The position numbers and the translations under genes are program-made. A stretch of 64,000 bases of DNA from Chitinophagaceae bacterium IBVUCB2 (GTDB lineage Bacteria > Bacteroidota > Bacteroidia > Chitinophagales > Chitinophagaceae): positions 124,001 to 188,000 of the forward strand of contig NFUV01000003.1 in assembly GCA_002127295.1 (NCBI GenBank), read 5' to 3'. Below are positions 9,071-16,568 of this stretch, one piece after another. Position 1 is the stretch's first letter; every line of letters begins with the position of its first letter. The notes below the pieces were generated by a model. The model was not told where the DNA came from. It did no database searches and saw only the letters and a program-made list of their open reading frames with translations.

Positions 9071-10516
9071 ATGGAAGACTATTCGCTGTTAGCCAATTAT
9101 AATGTTGAGCCCCGTGTGTGGGATGAAATGTTTGCGGCCGGAGGTGTAAGAAGTTCTTACCAGCATTTTGTTTCAGCCATTCAAAACTTATCGGCAGATG
9201 AAATGACACATAAGGATGAGCTGGCTAAAAAACTATTCATGAGCCAGGGCATTACGTTCACGGTATACAGCAGCGGCGAAGGCATAGAAAAAATATTTCC
9301 CTTTGATATTATTCCCCGCATATTAGAAGCGGCGGAGTGGAAACATATAGAAGCTGGCATCAAGCAGCGGTTGAAAGCACTGAATATTTTTCTCAAGGAT
9401 ATTTACAACCAGCAATTCATAATTAAAGATGGCATTGTTCCGGCAAAACTAATTTACTCCTGTCCCAACTTTGTACGGCAGATGGTAAATGTAGATGTAC
9501 CATTTGATATTTATACGCATATATCAGGTATTGATCTGATCCGTGACCATGATGGCACTTATTATGTGCTGGAAGATAATCTGCGTACACCATCCGGTGT
9601 TTCTTATATGCTGGAGAATCGCAGCATCACCTACCGAATTTTTCCTGACCTGTTGCCAAAGAGTAATGTACGTTCTGTAAAAGACTACCCGGATCTGTTA
9701 TTGAAAAACCTCGTTGCTTTAGCAAATAGGCAAAAAAGTGATCCGACTGTTGTGTTGCTTACTCCCGGTATTTATAACTCAGCATATTTTGAACATACTA
9801 CGCTGGCAAGATTAATGGGTATCGAATTAGTAGAAGGAAGCGACCTGGTAGTTGATAACCATAAAGTATTTATGAAAACAACCACGGGACTAAAACAAGT
9901 GGATGTAATTTATCGCCGGGTGGATGATGATTTTATTGACCCATTGGTTTTTCGTGGTGATAGTATGTTGGGTGTACCCGGATTGTATGGTGCTTACCGA
10001 ACAGGCCATGTAGCATTGGTAAACGCCATGGGCAATGGCGTGGCAGATGATAAAGCCGTGTATTCCTATGTTCCCGCAATGATTCGATATTATTTGAATG
10101 AAGAACCCATTTTAAAAAATGTACCTACTTACCAGTTAGCACATGCAGAAAACAGGAAAGTTGTTTTCGACAGCATGGATAAAATGGTCATTAAAAAAAC
10201 CAATGAATCCGGCGGATATGGTATGCTGATCGGCAGTGCGGCAACAGAAAAAGAAATGGAGGATTTTAAAATAGCCATTGAAAATGACCCCCGGAGTTTT
10301 ATTGCACAACCCATTATCAGTTTATCATCGGCACCCTGTTATATTAATGGAGTACTTCAACCAAGAAGGGTTGATCTGCGGCCTTATGCCTTATATGGTC
10401 CCGATGGGATTGATATTGTGCCGGGAGGTTTAACAAGAGTCGCATTAAAAGAAGGTTCACTGGTAGTTAATTCATCGCAGGGCGGTGGAAGTAAGGATAC
10501 CTGGGTCATAGGATAA
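9071..10516 (+). CDS. Circularly permuted type 2 ATP-grasp protein
   Basis: The protein has 481 residues. Motifs of the CP_ATPgrasp_2 family are recognisable: DLIRDHDGTYYVLEDNLRTPSGVSYMLENR, GNGVADDKAVYSYVPAMIRYYL, and KKTNESGGYGM. The length is the family norm (about 470-490). ATP-grasp enzymes form peptide-like bonds through acyl-phosphates. In this family the gene sits next to an alpha-E helical protein and a transglutaminase-like protease, as here. The biological product is unknown; peptide synthesis or modification is inferred from the fold. Confidence 0.92.
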   Translation: MEDYSLLANYNVEPRVWDEMFAAGGVRSSYQHFVSAIQNLSADEMTHKDELAKKLFMSQGITFTVYSSGEGIEKIFPFDIIPRILEAAEWKHIEAGIKQRLKALNIFLKDIYNQQFIIKDGIVPAKLIYSCPNFVRQMVNVDVPFDIYTHISGIDLIRDHDGTYYVLEDNLRTPSGVSYMLENRSITYRIFPDLLPKSNVRSVKDYPDLLLKNLVALANRQKSDPTVVLLTPGIYNSAYFEHTTLARLMGIELVEGSDLVVDNHKVFMKTTTGLKQVDVIYRRVDDDFIDPLVFRGDSMLGVPGLYGAYRTGHVALVNAMGNGVADDKAVYSYVPAMIRYYLNEEPILKNVPTYQLAHAENRKVVFDSMDKMVIKKTNESGGYGMLIGSAATEKEMEDFKIAIENDPRSFIAQPIISLSSAPCYINGVLQPRRVDLRPYALYGPDGIDIVPGGLTRVALKEGSLVVNSSQGGGSKDTWVIG

Positions 10517-10613
10517 GTCGGAAAGACCATAAGTCAGAAAGACCGAAAGACGATAGGACAATTAAATGATGATACTTTTCTTCCGGACTTCCCGACTTTC
10601 GGACTTCCGGACT
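10517..10613. repeat. Intergenic inverted array of GTC(C/G)GGAAAG-type repeats
   Basis: After the ATP-grasp stop, the plus strand carries a run of GTCGGAAAGACC-like units (10517-10560). After about 20 AT-rich bases the complementary orientation follows (10580-10613, CTTCCGGACTTCCCGACTTTCGG pattern). The two arms can pair into a long imperfect hairpin between two genes of one putative operon. Confidence 0.6.
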
Positions 10614-10643
10614 AAATGAAATTAACTAACTACTTTAAAAAAC

Positions 10644-11579
10644 ATGTTAAGCCGAGTTGCCGATTCTGTTTTCTGGATGGCCCGTTATATGGAACGGACA
10701 AATGGAATGTTGCGGATTCTTCGCACCAACTATATCTCTTCGCAGGATGAAGTGAAGGATTTTAGCTGGCAAACCCTGCTATTAAAAAACAGCAATGCAT
10801 CGCCGGAAGAGTTAGAAGCCATCAGTGCCAATTCAAGCAAAGTGCTGGAGCATTTGTTGCTGGATAAAAACAATAGTTCCTCGGTATTGAACAACGTTAC
10901 CCGTGCCAGGGAAAATGCAAGAGCCGTGCAGGATCATATCACCAAAGAAGTATGGCAATGCCTCAATGATTATTATCACCTCATAAGAGATAAACAAATT
11001 CATTGGCAAATAAAACAGGGCGACCCGGTCACAGCCATGGACTCATTAATTCATAATGGCATGTTGTACCATGGCATTGTAGATGTAACCATGGCCCGGG
11101 GCGAAGGATTTACCTATTTGAATATTGGCAAATTTTTAGAAAGAGCAATTCTATCTACGGATATGCTCAATATAAAATTAACAGAGCTCAATTACGAGTT
11201 GCATCACCCGGCAGAAGTACCGGCCTTGCGTTACTTGCTGTATTCATTATCCGGTTATGAATTTTATTTAAAAACACACCGCGGAAATTTCCAGGCAGAG
11301 CCGGTGCTGCACCAGATAATATATAATGATGCGTTCCCGCATTCATTATCCTATTGCTTAAAACAATTGCTTCGCTATTTTGAACGGTTAGAAACTGAAA
11401 GCCTACCGGAAAGTTATAAGCAACTGGAGTTCTTAATTGGCCGCACCATGAACAATGTAAAGTATAGCTCGGTAAAAACATCCGACAGTGAGGGACTAAA
11501 AAAATTTTTACAAGAAACCCGGCAGGAGCTTTTAGGAGTAGCGTCTGCCTTCAACCAATATTATTTTGGCAATTCATAG
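10644..11579 (+). CDS. Alpha-E domain-containing protein
   Basis: The protein has 311 residues and is predicted almost wholly alpha-helical. The start MLSRVADSVFWMARYMERTNGMLR is the typical opening of the alpha-E (DUF403) family, and the length is usual. The molecular role is unknown. These proteins accompany the circularly permuted ATP-grasp enzyme and the transglutaminase in a conserved three-gene set, present here in the order ATP-grasp, alpha-E, transglutaminase. It follows the first gene by 127 nt that contain an inverted repeat. Confidence 0.92.
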   Translation: MLSRVADSVFWMARYMERTNGMLRILRTNYISSQDEVKDFSWQTLLLKNSNASPEELEAISANSSKVLEHLLLDKNNSSSVLNNVTRARENARAVQDHITKEVWQCLNDYYHLIRDKQIHWQIKQGDPVTAMDSLIHNGMLYHGIVDVTMARGEGFTYLNIGKFLERAILSTDMLNIKLTELNYELHHPAEVPALRYLLYSLSGYEFYLKTHRGNFQAEPVLHQIIYNDAFPHSLSYCLKQLLRYFERLETESLPESYKQLEFLIGRTMNNVKYSSVKTSDSEGLKKFLQETRQELLGVASAFNQYYFGNS

Positions 11580-11600
11580 ATTGCCGCAACTTTTATAGCT

Positions 11601-12557
11601 ATGTCTAAATACCGTATCAAACATATTACCCGCTACTCGTACCCCTCACCGGTTATCGACAGTGCCAACCAGGTTATGCTTTTTCCAATTGATGATGTAC
11701 AGCAGGAAGTAAAAAAACATGACCTCATCGTTACGCATCAACCTTCCGTAGAAATATTCACCGATTATTTTGGTAATAAGGTCGGCATCTTCTCCATTAT
11801 CAAACCACATTCACAGTTAACGATTGAGTCATTGATAGAAGTAATTGTACACCCCGTACAATTGCCCGCCAACGATACAGCGCCGGAAACACAATGGGAT
11901 AATCTCGCTACCATACGGGAAGAATTTCCGTATATGGATTTTATGCTGCAGGAGCATTGCGATTGTCATGAAGAAATTAAAGCAGTGGTCAATTCATTAA
12001 TGAATGAGAACATTACCCCTGTTGCCATTGCAGAGCAAATGAGTGGGTATGTATATAACAACTTTTCGTACACCAAAGGAGTTACCAATGTAGAAACCAA
12101 AGTAGATGAGATCTGGAAACTCAAAGCCGGCGTTTGCCAGGATTTTGCACATGTGTTATTGGTAATGCTGCGCATTGTAGGCATACCTGCCCGCTATGTA
12201 AGCGGCTATATTTGCCCGGATAGTGATGAGCTGCGGGGAGCAGGTGCCACCCATGCCTGGGTGGAAGCTTATATTCCTTTTTATGGTTGGCTGGGTGTTG
12301 ACCCTACTAATAATTGCATTGCCACCGATAAGCATGTACGCCTGGCCATTGGCAGAAGTTTTACAGATTGCACTCCCGTAAAAGGAACGTACAAAGGTTC
12401 ATCCGAACATACATTAGAAGTATCCGTAACCATTGAAGATGGTTCTCCCAAAAAAATAAACGAACCCATCACTCCCGTCTTTACTTACCAGGTACATAAT
12501 CCTGCACTGCCAGATAATTCCTATCGAAGATTTATGGAGATACAGCAGCAGCAGTAA
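11601..12557 (+). CDS. Transglutaminase-like cysteine protease family protein
   Basis: The protein has 318 residues. The N-terminal DUF/bact_transglu_N region (YRIKHITRYSYPSPV) is followed by the catalytic core: Cys in KAGVCQDFAHVLLVMLR, His in GATHAWVEAYIP, and Asp in WLGVDPTNN. The triad is intact. Bacterial members are probable peptidases or transpeptidases. It starts 21 nt after the alpha-E gene and is the third gene of the trio, so it may hydrolyse or transfer the product of the ATP-grasp enzyme. That link is inferred from synteny. Confidence 0.92.
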   Translation: MSKYRIKHITRYSYPSPVIDSANQVMLFPIDDVQQEVKKHDLIVTHQPSVEIFTDYFGNKVGIFSIIKPHSQLTIESLIEVIVHPVQLPANDTAPETQWDNLATIREEFPYMDFMLQEHCDCHEEIKAVVNSLMNENITPVAIAEQMSGYVYNNFSYTKGVTNVETKVDEIWKLKAGVCQDFAHVLLVMLRIVGIPARYVSGYICPDSDELRGAGATHAWVEAYIPFYGWLGVDPTNNCIATDKHVRLAIGRSFTDCTPVKGTYKGSSEHTLEVSVTIEDGSPKKINEPITPVFTYQVHNPALPDNSYRRFMEIQQQQ

Positions 12558-12576
12558 CTGAAATAGCGGCTACTAC

Positions 12577-12645
12577 TTTTTGTCATACCGACGAACTTGT
12601 CTTTTGTCATACCGACAATATCGTTCTTTGTCATACCGACGAAGG
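12577..12645. repeat. Three 24-bp tandem repeats (TTTGTCATACCGAC core)
   Basis: TGTCATACCGAC begins at 12581, 12605 and 12629, an exact 24-bp period, with diverged spacers between the cores. On the minus strand the units read as eight-residue repeats ending VGMTK, but no credible gene contains them. The gap 12558-12884 holds only this array, the dispersed repeat that follows, and an AT-rich stretch before the next gene. Confidence 0.8.
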
Positions 12646-12672
12646 ATGTATCTTGAATTTTTATTTTCCCAG

Positions 12673-12737
12673 CTGCATTACTACTAGCATCACCTCTTGC
12701 ATCGCACTCTTCAGGGTTCTGTCCGCTACTGAGCATT
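12673..12737. repeat. Dispersed intergenic repeat, copy A
   Basis: This 65-nt segment (starting CTGCATTACTACTAGCATCA, ending GAGCATT) aligns by eye with 59549-59614 at roughly three quarters identity. The block TGC-TCGCAC-TTCAGGG is shared. Both copies are intergenic and both follow an AT-rich run. It is probably a family of short non-coding repeats in this genome. Confidence 0.6.
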
Positions 12738-12884
12738 TAACCTGGAGAAAGTGGAGTTTAATTATTTGGCTCAATTGTATTGTCGCAATTTCTAGTGTCA
12801 CTTTAAATCTTCAGAATTACAAAAAATAAAAAGCTTCGTATATTCGACAATACATACATTGGCTGATACGTTAAAACATAAACT

Positions 12885-13916
12885 ATGATAAAAATTATAG
12901 CGTTTTTAATAGCTATGTCTGCTTCTTATATTCTCTATTCCCAATCAACACAAGAGTGGAAAGAGCTAAAACCAGAAACATATGGCTTTAGTGAAGTTTC
13001 AAAATTTACTGATTCAAGGACAATTATTTATACCAATAGAAATAATACTGGTTTCTGGTTCTTTCAGAATTGGTCTGGCAATCCTATCTTTAAATCTCCT
13101 GACAATAAATCAATTGTAGTTTCAAGTACTCTTGCCGAGGGTGACAGACCTATTATCATTGATGACTCAATGGCTTTTTTTATTACCTCTAAAACAATTA
13201 TCTGGCATAAACCTGATGAACAAAAAGTAAACCTATTAGGCGCTTCAAAAGGTTCGGTAGGTAATGTTTACCATGCCGTAGCAAACGACTCTTGCTTATT
13301 TATGCCCTACATATATAAAGATAGTTGTAGGCTTGTCGCAGTTAATTTTGGGGCCTATGGAAAGATAAGGCCGACAGAAACGATTGCGACCATGGAAGCA
13401 AAAAACATGAAGATGAACTCTTCAGGAAATTCATTTCTTATCAATGGGGAGTATTTGATTGTTTACATGTGGTTTAATGCGGAGACAGATGCGTTATTAG
13501 CAGACTATGTTTACACCTATAACCTGAAAACAAAAGCCTATAAAAAAATAAAAATAGACTTTGATGGCAGTTCAAATTTGGCTAATATAAATAACAAACC
13601 AGTTTTGATAAAATCGTCGGGCAAAGCATTTTTAATAGACCCTGTCACGAATCAACTCAGGCCCACATCATTAGCTGTAGCATTTGCAAAAGATGAAAAG
13701 GTAAATAAAGTCATACAGCAAAAAGATGCACTGATTATCCTGACTTATTCGAATATCTATTTATCTAAAGACAATGGAAAATCATTTAAAAAAATTGCAC
13801 CACCAAAAATACCAGAGTTGTTAATTGAGGATGCCAGAACCAACGGGTCTTTAGTTTACCTATATATATCCGTTGGCGGAGATTTAAAGAATAGATTATT
13901 TGTAAAGAATCTGTAA
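12885..13916 (+). CDS. Hypothetical exported protein with an Asp-box-like motif
   Basis: The protein has 343 residues. A signal peptide (MIKIIAFLIAMSASYILYSQ, cleavage near 20) indicates export. The body is beta-rich. Near the C-terminus NIYLSKDNGKSFKKI resembles a sialidase/BNR Asp-box (S-x-D-x-G-x-S/T-F/W), so a beta-propeller fold is possible. Only one clear box is seen, so no sialidase function is claimed. It is preceded by about 330 nt of repeats and AT-rich sequence. It may be an accessory gene together with the next one. Confidence 0.65.
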   Translation: MIKIIAFLIAMSASYILYSQSTQEWKELKPETYGFSEVSKFTDSRTIIYTNRNNTGFWFFQNWSGNPIFKSPDNKSIVVSSTLAEGDRPIIIDDSMAFFITSKTIIWHKPDEQKVNLLGASKGSVGNVYHAVANDSCLFMPYIYKDSCRLVAVNFGAYGKIRPTETIATMEAKNMKMNSSGNSFLINGEYLIVYMWFNAETDALLADYVYTYNLKTKAYKKIKIDFDGSSNLANINNKPVLIKSSGKAFLIDPVTNQLRPTSLAVAFAKDEKVNKVIQQKDALIILTYSNIYLSKDNGKSFKKIAPPKIPELLIEDARTNGSLVYLYISVGGDLKNRLFVKNL

Positions 13917-13959
13917 GTGGAAGAAATTGTAGTTTGACAAATTTTATAGACCGACGCAA

Positions 13960-14394
13960 ATGAATTCAGACCAACAGAAAATAAAATCGCTTTTGACAAA
14001 GTTGGTAGAGGGACAGGAGTTTAAAATTAAGCCTGCCACAAAAGAACAAATTGACATATTCACTCAACGAGCCGTTGACAATAATGTTGACTCAAAAGTA
14101 ATTCAGCAACTTGTTGACCTTTACGAAGTAGCGGACTTTTTTAATTATGAAATAATTATAGGCTTTCACCATTGTGACGACTTGACAATTTTTGAATGGT
14201 GGGGCGACAAAGAATTGTGGTTAGGGCAAAGAGATTTCAACACACTTCGGTGGACAAACAATAAATTTTGTTTGGGTGACGCAAGTACAATTAGCTTTTC
14301 TGCTGACTATGAATTTGACACATTAATTGAACTTATTGAAGGTTGTATAAAGGACATTGACAAAGCAAATTATCTTGACCAACAAACAAAATAG
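13960..14394 (+). CDS. Hypothetical protein (144 aa)
   Basis: I do not recognise this protein. It is acidic and soluble, with no signal peptide or membrane segment, and is rich in Asp, Gln and aromatic residues (EWWGDKELWLGQRDF). Base composition is lower in GC than the surrounding housekeeping genes, and Asp is mostly written GAC after T-rich codons (TTGAC), unlike its neighbours. A perfect 11-bp hairpin and then a semi-palindromic GGGTTTGCTGCTATGCTG segment follow it, an arrangement seen around cassette-like accessory genes in Bacteroidota. Transfer is suspected, not shown. Confidence 0.6.
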   Translation: MNSDQQKIKSLLTKLVEGQEFKIKPATKEQIDIFTQRAVDNNVDSKVIQQLVDLYEVADFFNYEIIIGFHHCDDLTIFEWWGDKELWLGQRDFNTLRWTNNKFCLGDASTISFSADYEFDTLIELIEGCIKDIDKANYLDQQTK

Positions 14395-14402
14395 TAAGGT
14401 TG

Positions 14403-14428
14403 CGTTTTTTGTCGGTGGACAAAAAACG
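14403..14428. terminator. Perfect 11-bp hairpin after the 144-aa hypothetical gene
   Basis: CGTTTTTTGTC (14403-14413), GGTG loop, GACAAAAAACG (14418-14428). It lies 8 nt after the stop. There is no T-run after it on the plus strand, so termination is plausible but not certain. Confidence 0.55.
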
Positions 14429-14545
14429 GCACACAACATTGGGTTTGCTGCTATGCTGGCTGACGAATAGATCCTCATCTTTTTGTTCGCTATCAGCAGC
14501 GGTTCTGGTGCTGGGTTTTCAAATACCTAACATCGTAAAACAATA
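14429..14545. other. Semi-palindromic non-coding segment of cassette-boundary type
   Basis: ACACAACATTGGGTTTGCTGCTATGCTGGCTGACGAA is followed about 20 nt later by TTCGCTATCAGCAGC and then GGTTCTGGTGCTGGGTTT. The parts GCTGCT...GACGAA and TTCGCTATCAGCAGC can pair imperfectly. It resembles short non-coding palindromes next to accessory genes in Bacteroidota. Recombination function is speculative. Confidence 0.3.
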
Positions 14546-14567
14546 AAACATAAAAACCTTTTCACTT

Positions 14568-15065
14568 ATGAGTATGATGGGCAATTTACTTCGGGTAACA
14601 AGAACTGAATTAGAAGACTATTTAAAAGACAGTTCATTGTTGGAAAGCAGGCTGTATGACAATGAATCAGATGAGGAAGATCCTAAACTGGCAGATTTAG
14701 ACAAGTCATGGGAAGGAATTTTATTTTTACTAACCGGCCAGAGTTTGGAAACTATGGATCATCCTTTAGCAAGAGTTTTATTTAGCGGGCAGACTATTGA
14801 TGAAGAACAGGATTTAGGCTACGGCCCCGGCAACTACCTCACTCCTGAAGAAGTAAAAGAACTAAATAAAGAAATCGCCAACATAACAACCGAAGAATTA
14901 AGTAAGAACTACGATGCAAAAAAAATGATGGAACTTGGAATATATCCGAATGTGTGGGTAGAAGAGGATATGGTAAATTATCTCACAGAGTATTTTAAAA
15001 CAGTACAGGAAGTATTTGCGGAAGCAAGTAAGAACGATGAAGCAATAATTACTTTCATTAATTAG
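14568..15065 (+). CDS. YfbM family protein (DUF1877)
   Basis: The protein has 165 residues. The opening MSMMGNLLRVT, the LDKSWEGILFLLTG stretch, the ARVLFSGQ segment and the GYGPGNYLTPEEVKEL motif are typical of DUF1877 (E. coli YfbM-like), and the length matches. No enzymatic role is established for the family. It is a soluble acidic protein. The next gene begins 16 nt after its stop on the same strand, so they may be co-transcribed. Confidence 0.83.
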   Translation: MSMMGNLLRVTRTELEDYLKDSSLLESRLYDNESDEEDPKLADLDKSWEGILFLLTGQSLETMDHPLARVLFSGQTIDEEQDLGYGPGNYLTPEEVKELNKEIANITTEELSKNYDAKKMMELGIYPNVWVEEDMVNYLTEYFKTVQEVFAEASKNDEAIITFIN

Positions 15066-15081
15066 ACAAATATTCTTACTG

Positions 15082-15459
15082 GTGAAACTATATTTAGACA
15101 GCATCATTTTATATGTGCAAAATGTGGAGCGGTTAAAAGATTTTTATACCACCGTACTCGGGTTGCAGCTGGTAGAAGACGATCCACCGCTTTGGGTAGT
15201 GTTGCGGGCAGGCAATAGTTATATAGCACTTCATAAGATCGGCGATCCATATTTCAATCAACTCAAAGACGGTGATAAATTTCACAACAATACCAAGATC
15301 GTTTTTAAAATAGAAGAAGACATTAATGAACTAAGGCAACAGCTTATCGCCAGCAATGTTCCCATGAGGGAACTAAAAACCTTCGATAATTATGGGTATT
15401 GGCTTTGCGATGGCGAAGACCCGGAAGGCAATGTTTTTCAGTTAAAGCAGGCAAAATAA
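15082..15459 (+). CDS. VOC superfamily (glyoxalase/bleomycin-resistance-like) protein
   Basis: The protein has 125 residues from a GTG start at 15082, chosen because the first codons already encode the first VOC strand (KLYLDSIILYVQNVERLKDFY). Two beta-alpha-beta-beta-beta units and the closing EDPEGNVFQLKQ are typical. Possible metal ligands are not clearly conserved (a His in IALHKIGDP, a Glu near the end). It may be a dioxygenase, lyase or resistance-type binding protein; the substrate is unknown. It follows the YfbM gene by 16 nt. Confidence 0.83.
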   Translation: MKLYLDSIILYVQNVERLKDFYTTVLGLQLVEDDPPLWVVLRAGNSYIALHKIGDPYFNQLKDGDKFHNNTKIVFKIEEDINELRQQLIASNVPMRELKTFDNYGYWLCDGEDPEGNVFQLKQAK

Positions 15460-15586
15460 ATACACCCATCCAGCACTCCATTAGCCGCCGCCAGGAGGGA
15501 GAATTGTCACTCTGTCAAACCTGCAGTTTTATCTTACCCACTCAAAAACAATCATTTACAAGTTTAAGGAGCAAAATATTGCCCGT

Positions 15587-15839
15587 TTACAGCCACGGAA
15601 TGGCCTCTTACAGTACCGGGATGGCAGCTTACACCAAAGGAATTGCTATCTACATTAAAGGGATTGCTATCTGCACTAAAGGGATTGCCACTTACATCAA
15701 AGGAATTGCTATTTACCTTAAAGGAATTGTCATTTACACTAAAAGAATTGTCAATTGCACTAAAGGAACTGTCATCTGCAGCAAAGGGATTGTCAACTGC
15801 AGCAAAGGAATTGTCAACTGCACTAACAAAATTGTAAGC
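15587..15839. repeat. 21-bp minisatellite, about 12 units, open in several frames
   Basis: Units of 21 bp (consensus close to TTACATTAAAGGGATTGCTAT) run without interruption from 15587 to 15839. The first two are diverged (GGAATGGCCTC and GGGATGGCAGC versions). Because 21 is a multiple of three and the unit lacks stops, all three plus frames and at least one minus frame stay open. They give heptapeptides such as YIKGIAI, TLKELSF or NSFSVND. No frame has a convincing start, so I call it non-coding. The gap 15460-16004 contains only this array and T/C-rich flanks. Confidence 0.88.
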
Positions 15840-16004
15840 TCCGGTAAAGGAAGACAGGTCTTTTCCCACCAAATAGCCAGCCGCAACAAACCCAAGGCTC
15901 TCAACCCTAAACACCTCAACTTCTAAACATCTCCACCCCTCAACTCTCCCACCCAACTCCTCAACTTTTCTGCATATTTGCATCACCATAAACCAATAAT
16001 CACC

Positions 16005-16520
16005 ATGCAATTCAAACTAACCCTCCTCGCCCTGTTCGCTGTTAGCATCAGCTTTGGCCAAAATTTAAAAACATTCACGGTAACCATGCACCCGGACAGC
16101 CTCCCCTGGCTCAGTGTAAAAAAACAGAAAGCCTATAATACTGGAGAGGCAGCCACAGTAAAAGAAGAACTGGACTTTGCAATTATTCCAACCCCATCCG
16201 GCAAATCCGTTACTACAGAATGGTTCAATATGAAAGCCACTAATGAAAAAGTACCGGCACATCTTACGGGTACCGCCACTAAAATTGCAGCCATCAGTTT
16301 TGATAACGATCAGTTCACCAAATGCAAAACCGTGGCCGACTTAAAACGGATGACCGGTTATCTTACCACCAACTCCCTGGCAAACTTTGCTGTAATAAGA
16401 AACAGCCCCGACTATTACCAGCGATGCTTTATTATTGAAAGCACAGACGGTAAAAGAGGTTTACTGTTTGTAACAGAAATGGGCAATGGCACTCTCAAAG
16501 TAGAAGCAAAGACAGAATAA
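16005..16520 (+). CDS. Hypothetical exported protein
   Basis: The protein has 171 residues from the ATG at 16005; an upstream TTG at 15978 is in frame but precedes the signal peptide. A clear signal peptide (MQFKLTLLALFAVSISFGQ) indicates periplasmic or surface location. The remainder is unremarkable, with a Lys-rich middle and a final strand pair (RGLLFVTEMGNGTLKVEAK). I recognise no family. It lies just upstream of an enoyl-CoA hydratase, but a small inverted repeat and a promoter-like box separate them. Confidence 0.65.
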   Translation: MQFKLTLLALFAVSISFGQNLKTFTVTMHPDSLPWLSVKKQKAYNTGEAATVKEELDFAIIPTPSGKSVTTEWFNMKATNEKVPAHLTGTATKIAAISFDNDQFTKCKTVADLKRMTGYLTTNSLANFAVIRNSPDYYQRCFIIESTDGKRGLLFVTEMGNGTLKVEAKTE

Positions 16521-16529
16521 AGAGATCGG

Positions 16530-16555
16530 GCAGTAAGCAAACTGCCTTAATTTTG
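16530..16555 (+). promoter_or_regulatory. Promoter-like box with a short inverted repeat before the enoyl-CoA hydratase gene
   Basis: TAATTTTG (16548-16555) fits the TAnnTTTG -7 pattern, 13 nt before the ATG at 16569. Directly upstream is the inverted repeat GCAGT-AAGCAA-ACTGC (16530-16545), placed where an operator or a weak terminator of the previous gene would lie. Confidence 0.4.
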
Positions 16556-16568
16556 AAAAAAACAAAGC

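Noticed and set aside
12577-12645. Possible CRISPR array
   Set aside because: Three repeats with about 10-nt spacers and no cas genes; unit geometry does not fit CRISPR.
12521-12736. Minus-strand 71-residue frame with VGMTK repeats
   Set aside because: It consists of the 24-bp array plus the dispersed repeat and overlaps the transglutaminase end; no gene-like domain.
15587-15839. Possible CRISPR array
   Set aside because: Units are contiguous without spacers, and there are no cas genes.
15399-15926. Plus-strand 175-residue frame through the same repeats
   Set aside because: It begins inside the VOC gene in another frame and has no independent start signals.
15564-16010. Minus-strand 148-residue frame through the 21-bp repeats
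   Set aside because: It is open only because the repeat unit lacks stops; its start region overlaps the signal peptide coding sequence of the gene at 16005.
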